Source of the DNA: Desarmillaria ectypa
Taxonomy: Eukaryota; Basidiomycota; Agaricomycetes; Agaricales; Physalacriaceae
Length of the DNA: 64,000 nucleotides
Assembly: GCA_030407005.1 (NCBI GenBank)
Contig: JAUDYN010000005.1
Coordinates: 2,046,001 to 2,110,000, forward strand
Direction of reading: 5' to 3'
The notes beneath the pieces were generated by a model. It was not told the DNA's origin and made no database searches. It saw nothing but the letters and a program-made list of their open reading frames with translations. This document shows, piece after piece, positions 36,818 to 46,872 of the stretch (position 1 is the first letter of the stretch; each line of letters begins with the position of its first letter). The translations under genes and the position numbers were made by a program.

Positions 36818-37999
36818 TTACTTGTCGTACATGAGGACATATCGTGGGATAATAGCGTCGGAGGTAGGAATGAATAACGACTCATCCTCGGGAACCTGCC
36901 CACCGTTAGTGTGTATCTATGATTATATGTTTCATCCTCTTACCTCAGTACTAGAATCCATCACCACGTCACACAAGATTGTTACCCGATATCGGGATGA
37001 CGTGCAGGAGGTGGCAAAACGATCAGCGTGTACCGCAAACTTGTAGGAATATATTCCCACTCCGAATCTGGTTCGAGATTTGAGCCGCTTCACTTGTATG
37101 TTGTTACAAAGCTCACCTCCCGTTATTGACAGGGTCGCCAAATTCGAAAGCATTGAAAGACGACTTGATGATGCTGCAGATACCGCACGATTTGTACTGG
37201 CAAACCTCGGGTGACTTCTCTCCCAGATCACAGATGCATTGTGCACTATGAAATGTGCGCACTTCTTTGGGCTTGTCGACACGTTTTCTGGGATGAGTGT
37301 TAATTATGCTTGGATCCTTCAGAAAACACCATCTCACCCGAAATCCTTATACGAATCGTTCTCCTCAGCCGTAGACCTGACCTTGTAAATCTTGCGCAAA
37401 GTAGGTGACTGGGCACCCGATGGATCCCAATATCTTATGAAATGTTTATTGACTGAATGGCAGGGCAAGTCAGTACCGTTTGTATAACGCTATGCTATGG
37501 TAATATACTGACCTTCTCTGGCTTCTCCAGAAATGCGACCCAATTCCTTGAAGCGGGACGATATGGATGTCACGGCGATCGTGGGGGATGTGATCTGTTG
37601 CTTACAAGCGTTACAGAACCCGTCAGCAGTCACCTTGGGGTAGGTATGACAGGCTTTGCAAGACGCAATTTGTCGCTTCCGAACACCTTCCCTGTTATAC
37701 CGCATTAATACCGAGCTACATCAACTCCAGCTCACTTACATGGCATGTTCATTGGAACAAAAGTCAGCGTGTGCAGCTCTGCCAGTTTGTTGACATCCAA
37801 CCAACAGACACGCGTTCAATTTGCGTCCCTCTTGTGCTTCAGCACATGTACGACCGCAGTATTCATGTATATGACCATTCTCCACGAAGACAGGTCGTTG
37901 CCGGCACCTCTGAAAGCATGTAAGTGACTTTCTCGAGTAATAACGGATCTTGTCAATGAGAACCTTGCAGAGAGGTCTAGGTGGCGTTTGGAGAGTCAT
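36818..37999 (-). CDS. Cys4-motif plus PARP-like ADP-ribosyltransferase, divergent active site
   Basis: Seven exons: 37999-37964, 37909-37740, 37691-37509, 37433-37338, 37287-37117, 37067-36944 and 36895-36818. They sum to 858 nt (285 aa), in frame. N-terminal Cys units are LCKRCRQRPVF..EYCGRTC (x15 spacing), a degraded middle unit (CLLVGCQ..DFCSNEH) and SCKACHTYPKVTADGFC. The ART part has TFHSAQC (the His kept but HGT changed to HSA), the Cys insert VCQYKSCGICSIIKSSF, and FGVGIYSY for the Tyr. At the third position DESLFIPTSDAIIP aligns Ser with the catalytic Glu of its relatives when no gap is allowed. It may be a mono-ADP-ribosyltransferase, a binder or an inactive paralogue. It converges on the ART-only gene (145 bp apart). 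Confidence 0.85.
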
Positions 38000-38293
38000 G
38001 GCAAGAGAGAAGGAAGGCCCAAGATGGCGAGTGTTTCGGTTTCGCGAAGGATGCATTGCCGAAGGGAAATTTATGACAAGATGCAGGTGGAATCTGGCTA
38101 TCGCTATATACTGGCAGAACGGATCTAACCAGGGCTTTCAAAGCACAACGAAATCGCGTGTTCTGTTCCATGAAACCCACGCTTCAACCGCGTTTCTCTA
38201 AGCGACGGATGTATCCCACGACTCATCCAACAGGCAAATGATGTCGGTGGCATATATGTGGCGATCTTCTCTCAGAATCTCACCAACCTCGCA
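38000..38293. promoter_or_regulatory. Divergent upstream region between the two Cys-motif/ART genes
   Basis: 294 bp separate the outward-facing ATGs of the divergent-site ART gene (-) and the intact-triad ART gene (+), so the two paralogues must share or abut promoters. No defined element was recognised. Confidence 0.45.
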
Positions 38294-39812
38294 ATGTCTC
38301 AACTAGCAGCAGGGCTCCCTTACAACCCATCTTATAGTCTTTTTGGCATGCCTATGGGACAGCATCCGACGACACCAGGTCTGTGTGAGGTGCGTAGATC
38401 TAGTATTCTACTCTAGCAAGCGTTGAAAATGTTGTAGGGATGTCATAAGAAACCCAAGCGTGCCAACTATGATTATTGTTCCAAGACCTGCGGCGTTCGC
38501 GACTTGTGCGAGGTAGATGCCGCATTCCTATCTGAGCTTTTCTTCCACATCTCATTATTTCATTATCAGTTTTGTCACAAGCGCAGAAAATTTGTCGAAG
38601 GAGCCAGGAAGCACCAGTATTGTGGAAGAAGTTGCGCCGATTCCGCAATGGCAGCAGCAAACCTGAGCGGCGCGTCGAATTCAACCGCACCATCGTCGAT
38701 AAGTAGTGCTACTAATCAGACGCATTCAAAGTATGTTGAATTTCGATCGAAAATCAGGCGGTCTAAATATACTTCCAGGCCCAAGACTGATTGTCTTCGA
38801 TGTCGCAAGGCCCCGAAGCTGAGCGACTCGCCATTCTGTGGCCAAGCATGTGAGGATGCAGTAGAGCGGAATGCGCCAACTGTAATAGAAGTACCTCACG
38901 ACCATTTGATGTTCAAGAATGGTGAGCCAAGACTTACATTTTCTCCGACTTACCACCCATCGCGCATATAGTCCAAAATCAATTCCAGCTGGGTTGGAGA
39001 CACAATACTCGCTGTCCTACGGTCAGAAAGATATACAAGATCATATTAAAAGCAGATATATCTCAGAAGTACCAGCAGTATCGGTGAAGATATTCGTTCT
39101 ACGTATTTATTTGGTTTCGCATACTTACGAATTTCTATCCCGTCCCAGTGATGACGTCGAAAAAGCGGGCAATTTCAAGAGCGATCCCAATTTGACAGCC
39201 GGCAATGAGAAACGGCGCTGGCATGGTACTAAGAAGGACTGCAGTCTCGGAGATCCCAATTCGAAACAAGGTACCGCCTTGTGCAACGCACCATCATGTA
39301 GTTTGTGCAGTATCATCCGCGAATCTTTCAACATCAATCAATGGGGGAAGAATACGGGCTGGGGGAGGTGGGTGAATATTCAAAACAGAAGGTGATAGCA
39401 TTAAATATCTTTGATACTTTTGACGTAGATTCGGAAAGGGAATTTACACATCGGCTACATCATCAAAGTACGCGTAGATCACGTTTCATTAACTGCGACA
39501 CTAATCAGTCGGCTGTTCTCTGTAGGGCGAATGATTACATCCATAACACTGGACACTCTGATTACCGTGCCGTGTTGCTTAACAATGTCGTGGTGGGAAA
39601 GGGACGCAAGCTGCGTCAAGACGATCCCACCCTTACGCAGGCGCCTGCGGGCTTCGATTCTGTATGTTTATCTCAGTTCTCGCAGGTAACAGTGACTGAG
39701 ATCCACATTTCAGGTTCTTGGGGAGCGAGGGGGAAGTCTCAACCATGACGAATTGGTCGTCTACAAAGGTGAAGCAATCAGGCCTTCTTACATGGTTGTT
39801 TACGATGGCTAG
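38294..39812 (+). CDS. Cys4-motif plus PARP-like ADP-ribosyltransferase
   Basis: Nine exons: 38294-38389, 38438-38512, 38570-38730, 38779-38921, 38972-39083, 39149-39367, 39429-39467, 39526-39661 and 39714-39812. They sum to 1080 nt (359 aa), all phases closing. Three Cys units come first: CEGCHKKPKRANYDYCSKTC, CEFCHKRRKF..QYCGRSC (x15) and CLRCRKAPKLSDSPFCGQAC. Then come the bridging segment (EVPHDHLMFKNVQNQFQLGW, RHNTRCPTVRKIYKI) and the ART domain. The triad residues are His in RWHGTKK, Tyr in GRFGKGIYTSATSSK and Glu in HDELVVY before AIRPSYMVVY. The Cys insert is CNAPSCSLCSIIRESF. This is the most complete member of the cluster and likely active; the Cys units may direct it to nucleic acid or partner proteins (inference). 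Confidence 0.92.
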
Positions 39813-39942
39813 AGCAATCGTGTGGTCTATGCACATTTTAGTCAACGTCCATATCATGTCGTATATTGCTAATTTATGGAATTTGTGTGTGAAAGATGCT
39901 AGTAAAGAAGAAATACATCGAATATATATATATTGGAGTATT

Positions 39943-40880
39943 TCATCGAGGTGTGTGAACACGATGCCCGTTGCGCACAGAGGACCATGTCAGGAATATT
40001 AAAATGGCGAGAGAACTGGAAAAGGTGACACTTCATATCGATGACATGAACATGATGTAAATGAAATAGCATCAACAATGTCACTCACATTTCGAGTACG
40101 GCAAGAGCTGAGAACAGTGTAGTGTGAGAATTATACCACGTTTGAAGAATGAGGACTTACCAAAAAGTGTCCGTAACTGTCCGCAGTAGACGATTGAAAG
40201 ACAGCTGCCTTTGGTTATTAAGGAAGGAAGTGCTCTATTGACCATGACAGCGCCGGCAATCCAGAGCATCCACGTTATCAATAGCCAGATTCCTTGAGAT
40301 CCCACAGATGAGACGGGATGGGACCGGTGTGCGGGATGCAAAAATATATGTGTAAACAGCCCTGCGGTTAAGCATGTCCAGCACGCAGAAGATCTGAGTG
40401 CATCAGCAGAGAAATTATCAAAGATGGCGAAAAAAAGTTACAATAGAATGATATCTCCAGTACGCGTGAGCAGATTTGGGTAGTTGCCGTGTATTTGGTA
40501 CTGCACTAATAACCAAGACGACGTGGCGACCTAGTAAAGTTACAGAGCCCTATACACAAGTCGAAATTAAACCTAGGCAAGTACCTCGGCTAGAGCCGTG
40601 ATGACCATGAAGGCATAGACAACTAAAGATATTTATGTAAAATCAAGTAAGTGGCAATTGAGAACATTGGCTAACATGGAGCAAAGGACTGTATCTTTCG
40701 ACTGGAAGGCTTGTTGACGGGGATGGGTGATTTCTGGGAGTTATGAAAGCTCCAAATCAAAGACAGCATATAGAGCAGGAACAATATAGCGGTCACACAG
40801 GCAACTATGCTTGTTGCTGTCACAGATGCGTGAGAGGGCAGCTCCGAGCGGGGCAGGGACTGGGAAGTAGTTACGGTCAT
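39943..40880 (-). CDS. MARVEL-like four-helix membrane protein
   Basis: The gene reads from ATG 40880 (MTVTTSQSLPRSELPSHASV) through several short introns to TGA at 39943. Hydrophobic segments are ATSIVACVTAILFLLYMLSL, VYAFMVITALAEVATSSWLL, WLLITWMLWIAGAVMV and SSSLAILIFLTW, four membrane passes. Between passes 3 and 4 is an extracellular-type loop ending in YCGQLRTLFALAVLEM, like the C..x-QL-x(3)-A-x-xW region of fungal MARVEL proteins. Such proteins shape plasma-membrane domains; the exact role is unknown. It converges on the last ART gene, 130 bp apart. Confidence 0.65.
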
Positions 40881-41179
40881 TGTCGATGAGAATCAAGGCA
40901 GAATCAGACGCCGTGCTCAATAAAAGGAAGAACAAGTTCGCATGCTTAATGCATGTTATACACAACACAGAGGGTCAGCTTACGCATGGCAATTCCCAGT
41001 TTGCGTTCAAAAGGCGCTGATGAGGTGAGTATGTTCCAAGGAGGTTGCCGGTCCGTACGCAGGATGTCGGCCCGGGGCGGTAATCGTGAGACCTTATTTC
41101 CTATCACAGGCTCCAAGTGCCTACGCGTCAGTCGTCGGTCTGATGTCAGCCATTACAGGTGCACCTATCACCCAGTTCG
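40881..41179. promoter_or_regulatory. Divergent upstream region of the MARVEL-like and ABCG genes
   Basis: 299 bp between two outward-facing start codons; the promoters of both genes must be here. No consensus element was picked out. Confidence 0.35.
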
Positions 41180-44100
41180 ATGTTGCCAGTCGCGTTGCTC
41201 TCCCTTCTCGTGTTATCGGTGTCCGGCGGAAACGTATCATGGGCGCCAGTCTCTAGCAATTCTCTCTATGTATGTCAGCACCTACTTCGTGAGAGGAACC
41301 GGAACTGATATTCACTCAGGCTCTTGCAGTCGTCCGCCCGCCAGGTAGAGCTATTGAATATTTTCTGGTATCATCTTGTCAACCTGCTGCTTGTTAGACA
41401 AGTGTCCTCCCTGCTTCAACTGTTTATTACCTGCATTCAACTGCGGTCAATACGGCAACTGTGACCCATATGACGGGCAGTGTAAATGTCCAGCAGGATG
41501 GGGAGGCATTGACTGCCTAATTCCTCGTACGTACCCGGTGTCATAGAACTGTTGTTCGTTTGAAGAACATTGGCTAGAATGTGATTCATTGGCCGACGGT
41601 GAGCATCGAAGACTACGCGAAGACGGCAAGTCATGCGAGTGCAAAGATGGTTGGGGAGGAATCAATTGCAATGGTACGTTGAGATTACCATATATTCCTT
41701 TTGCTCTGACGGTCACCATAGTCTGCAAGACTGACCAGGCTTGTGTTGGGTTTCCTCTTGCTGGGGAACCATCAACCGCGTTCGATGAAGAAGTTACCAA
41801 TATGACGTGCTATACAGGCGGGGAGACCGTATTCAACAACCATCAGATGTGCGATGTAACTAGTACGTGTTAATTGCGTTTTGGTTCTATGCTTACCGAC
41901 CATGTTTTCAGACCGAAAGATCATTGATCAGTTGCCCGGGCGGCCTCCTCAAGTAACTTTCAGCTGTGATAAGCCGTCAGCAACTTGTTCTTTCCAATTT
42001 TGGACGGCCCAAGTGGAATCGTTTTATTGTTCTTTGGACCATTGTTCCTCTGAAAGTCAACCTGGCTACGATATCAACGCGACTGTGTATGCGTGCGAAA
42101 ACATCAAATGTAGCTGTGTTCCCGGCCGCTTCATTTGCGGAGAGGATGGAAGTATTGGTAGGTGTATGTGACATCAATATTTGCATTGCATTTAATGTCC
42201 ACAATCAGATATCAGTGACTTTTTGACCGAGTCCATCAAGGGTCCAGCATCCTTCAGCTGCAAGACGCATCAGGGCTGTAAATTCGAAGAACCAGCGATG
42301 AATGATCTAATTCTGAGCGTGTTTGGTGACCCTTACATCACACTTCAGTGCGAGGGAGGTGAATGTCTTCACTACTCCCAGGTGCCTGGCTATGTGGTAC
42401 GTGACGGCAACTACTATCCAACTTCCTCGTAACCAATTGCTCCCAGCGTCCCCCAAAACCTGACAATACCCGCTGGGTGGCTCTCAGCGCTGCGGGTGCC
42501 GGTATGATCGTCGTGCTAACCTCTGCAATTCTGTGGTACGCTGGCCGAGCCGGAACTGGAGAATTTGGTCAAATACGTCTTCCAGACAATGAAGCGTCCA
42601 AGTTGATGGCCGAGCACGTTCCCGCTTCCTTGCACTTCTCGTCGCTCCAGTATAGCATCGGATCCCGTATCATCCTTGACAATATCACCGGTTCTGTAAG
42701 GCCGGGCCAGGTCATGGCTATCATGGGCGCTTCTGGTGCAGGAAAATCAACCTTGCTTGATATTCTTGCCCGCAAGAACAAACGGGGATCAGTGGGGGGC
42801 GTCACACTTGTGAATGGCAGGAAGGTAGCTGATAGCGAGTTCAAGAGTGTAACTGGTTTCGTGGACCAAGAAGATACGCTCATGAGCACACTGACGGTGT
42901 ATGAGACGGTGCTATACAGCGCCCTGTTGCGATTACCCAGAGACATGAGTTTCGAGGCCAAGAAGTTTAGAACACTAGAGACCTTGAACGAGCTTGGAAT
43001 TCTCAAGATAAAAGATATGAGAATCGGTGATAGTGGTAAGCGGATTAAAATTTGTACAGTTTTTCATTGATTGAACTAGCTGTTAGGTCGGCGATCTATC
43101 TCTGGAGGAGAGAAAAGGCGGGTTTCGATTGCTTGTGAATTGGTTACGAGCCCTTCAATTCTATTCCTAGACGAACCAACTAGTGGTCAGTCCGTGTTAT
43201 TGTCTTGTGTTCACAATCAGTGACGCGGGATTCTCTACAGGTTTGGACGCCTTCAATGCCTTCAACGTTGTAGACAGTCTCGTCTCACTTGCCAAGGATT
43301 ATAACCGCACTGTTGTATTTACGATCCACCAGCCCCGCAGCAACATCGTAGCTCTTTTCGATCAGCTAGTCGTCCTTGCTATGGGAAAACTGGTTTACTC
43401 GGGCGAGTTCTCCAAATGCCAAGATTACTTCGCCGGCATTGGACGTCCTTGTCCACCTGGTTTCAACATAGCCGACTTCCTCAGTTCGTGCTTCCGTTTG
43501 TGCTGCTCAGTCTGATCTTGATTTTTGGTTCATTAGTCGACTTGACCATGCATGCAAGCATGACTAGTACTCCAAGAATTGACTCGCCGTCATTAGAACC
43601 CAGCTCTCCGACAGAAGACACGAGCAACTTGGGAGATGAGGAACGCGGTCTAAGGCGTCAAGCCGTGCCATTATCTGTCCGTTCCCACCCCTCTTCTTCT
43701 ACCAGTTCTCCACCCGGGGACGAGACTGAGCTACAGACTCGTCCAAACTCTATCAGCTCTTCTACAGGTGCCTACATCAAGCGCAAGACCTCTCAGCTCT
43801 TTGAAGCTGTCTCTGGACCTCCTAAGCCAGGCAATGAACCGTTAGCTCCCAAACTTCTTGCCCTCGTGGATGCGTATGCTCAGAGCAGCATTGCCGCCGA
43901 TATCAAGGCAGAGACCGATCAGGTCCATCAGGACGCAGACAATAGAAACAGCTCGAATGGCAGTGGGGACGAGCTTCCTGATGTCGTGTTTGAGACATCC
44001 CTACTCAGAGGCCGGAAACGCGCGAGTTGGGGTACTCAGTTTAGGATCTTGAGCGGCCGTGCATTTAAAAATCTGTACCGGGATCCTGCTCTTCTGGCTT

Positions 44101-45242
44101 CCCATTACTTGGCTTCGATTGCTTTAGCTCGTGAGTACGGCTACGCCATAATGTGCCGCTCCCCAAATCTCTGACTGAATGTAATTCCAGTGATCTGTGG
44201 CTTGTTCTTCCATAATGTCACGTAAGCCTGTCGATGAATCTTCGTGGTCTCATTTTTACTCATTTCCCCTTAGGAATGATATTGCAGGATTCCAAAATAG
44301 ACTGGGTTAGCGCCCTGCATTTTTTCTGGGCTAGTTACCAAATACTAATTCGTGGTAATAGGGCTGTTCTTTTTCACATTGTCCCTTTTTGGGTTCTCCT
44401 GTCTGTCAAGTTTGGGGCTATTTGCTAACGAGCGGATTTTGTTTATGCGGGAAAGGTTGGTCTGCGCTCGGTTAAGTAACCGGAAAACCGCCTCAATCAC
44501 ATCTCCAGGTCAAATGGATATTACTCGACATTTACCTACTTCTCTTCCAAGGCACGTTGGTGTCCATCAAACGTCGGAACCGTCACATAACATTTACCGA
44601 ATAGGTGTTGTTCGACATTCTGCCCTTACGTGTGGTCCCTCCCCTCATGTTCGGTGGGATTGTCTACGGACTTGCCGGACTGGTCCCGACTGTTGCCGGC
44701 TTTTGGAAGTTCATGCTTACTTTGGTGCTGTTCAATCTCACAACAGCCAGTGTTGTGCTGTTGCTCTCGATTGCCTATTCGAATACTAGCGTTGCTAGCC
44801 TAGTCGGCACACTAGTGATGTTGTTCAAGTATGTCGCTCGCAAGTATGGGTATTCCAGAAATGCTCACAGGATTTGATTCTATAGCTTACTGTTCGCGGG
44901 TCTCCTGATCAGTAGAGAACACATCATCCCCGCTTTGGAATTCTTATACTATATCTCATTCTTCCACGCTGCCTTCGAAGCGCTTGCTGTCAACGAGTTG
45001 CGTTACCTATCATTGAAGGAAGTCAAGGTAGGTTCTCTACCTGTGGTAAGAATGTGATGCTGATCAATTTTATCCAGTACGGGGTAGAATTAGATGTTCC
45101 TGCTTCGATGATTCTGTCTGTCTTTGGCCTGAAAGCACAGGCGTTCTGGTGGCCTAACATCGCACTTCTTGGTATCTTCTTCGCTTTCTTCACCGTGGCA
45201 AGCTATATCACGCTTCATATCTTCGTTAAAGAGAAGCGGTAG
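41180..45242 (+). CDS. ADP1: ABCG-family transporter with Cys-rich EGF-like N-terminus (Adp1-like)
   Basis: The start Met at 41180 opens a signal peptide ([17 protein letters not shown]). The lumenal part has EGF-like units ([37 protein letters not shown]) and further paired Cys to about 42420. A membrane segment follows ([17 protein letters not shown]), then the ABC domain with Walker [10 protein letters not shown], signature ISGGEKRR, Walker [13 protein letters not shown] and H-loop FTIHQPRS. A ~170-residue Ser/Pro-rich linker (43540-43990) precedes the ABC2 membrane domain ([28 protein letters not shown], LLFAGLLI). It ends FVKEKR with TAG at 45240. Yeast Adp1 has the same order and an unsettled substrate. 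More than a dozen introns are implied; not all exons were summed. Confidence 0.9.
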
Positions 45243-46872
45243 CTGTTACCCATGCCATAGTATGTACATAAATATGTATCTTCGTCCACCACATAAACGA
45301 TATGATATTTCATCCGTCAACTATTGGTATTGCCGAATGGAAGGAGAGAACGGACTACTTCAACATTCAATCCCCTGTTTTCTCGTGCTGTAGTGTCGTC
45401 GGAATGTTGCGACCAGGACTTTGATGCCATCTTGACGAAGAAAGCCTTCGAATACTCGTAAATTCTGCCCGAGGGCATGATAGCCCTTAGAGGCATTGAT
45501 GCGGCGACACATTTTAACAAAAAACGCCTGCTTTCCGAGTCATCAGTGCATCAGAGTGACCTAGGAACAGAGTTTTGACTTTACAAACAGGCGAGGCACA
45601 TTGCGGGGGCTGCTTCTTCATGTACATGGATCGAATAAAATTTCATTAAGAACCAGGACAATCCGCCCGAAGAAGCCTTCGGAGAACAGGGTATTAATCT
45701 GGCTGTGTTTCCAGGTTTAGACATGAAGAGAAAGTGGCGAGATGTCGGGGTCCTTGTTGAAGAAAGATCTGTCAGTCACAGTAATCTGGGTCTCAAGATC
45801 TCAAAGTGGTCAAGAAGTCGGAACCCGTTGGGCATCAGCTGAGTCATTCTGATGACCCACCGTGGTCCTAACGGGATGCGGGTATACGAAACAAAGGTAG
45901 ATTCTATCTTTTGGTCGTGCTGAGGAGGCAGTGTGCTGGGTATGGAGTAGGGCGGTCGAGGACGGGCTGGCCTGACATCATGTGGGGCACCACGGTCATG
46001 AGGGTCCGGGGGACATAACAAACGAGGCATGCGGTACAGGAGCAGCTATTTCATGCCAAGTCGAGTCTTGACTCGATTCAACGCAATCAGATCTGTCGTG
46101 CATTCCCAAGCACCGGCCGCTGTGACATGGAGGAACAGTCTGGGCAGCCCTGTGGAACGCTACCACAATGACGCTAGGTCCTGCAGGAGAGGGCATATCG
46201 GCTAAGGTTCCTTATAATGGGGACTGAGCAGCCTAATACAGATCAGAAAATCGAAATTAAAAGAATAGTAAGAGGTTTTCTAGATAATTCTAGCCGTCAA
46301 ACGTGCTTCAGCAACCACGTCGAGGAGTGCGTAGGAAAGATGATGCCAGTTGAGTCAGTGAAGATCATCATGTGCTGACCGTCTTCAGCCAGATAGTCCA
46401 ATCATCAACAGCAATTGAACTCGTGTGAGCATCCAGGGAAGTCCATCTTTTTATCTCTTTTGAGTGTGAGAGCATGATATATAAACCTAGTCCAAAATAT
46501 ACTGGGAAAAAATATTCGACAGAGTGGACAGGCCGTATTTGGACCGTAACGTACGTGGTTGCAGCAAAAGAGTCCGGGGCATTCGCTCTCGCATTCATGG
46601 ATGGGGAATCCGCTTAACAGGGCTCACATAGCCTTTTTTTGCTGATGTTCGGGGAGGATAATACAATCGACATCCCTATGTAGCCTGAGAATTTTTAAAT
46701 CGCGAAATTACGAAATGGGAGACTATTTTAGGCAGGTGTCGTTTTTCGGTGCTACGTCCATCGAATCCGCCGTGATGAGCAACATGAACGTGGTAAGAAT
46801 GAAAATTTCTTCCTGTGGTGGTAGCCGTTCATCATATGTGTCTTGTGGTAGAATGATCCGCCGGTCAAAGGA
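45243..46872. other. Intergenic region of 1.6 kb, nothing recognised
   Basis: A minus-strand frame at 45776-46030 reads smoothly but shows no motif and joins no convincing exon. Nothing else is supported. Confidence 0.4.

Noticed and set aside
43416..44174. Plus-strand frame reading [20 protein letters not shown] as a possible membrane segment in the ABCG protein
   Set aside because: The hydrophobic part comes from reading through an intron. Splicing DFL-I-DLTM gives the normal linker after the ABC domain.
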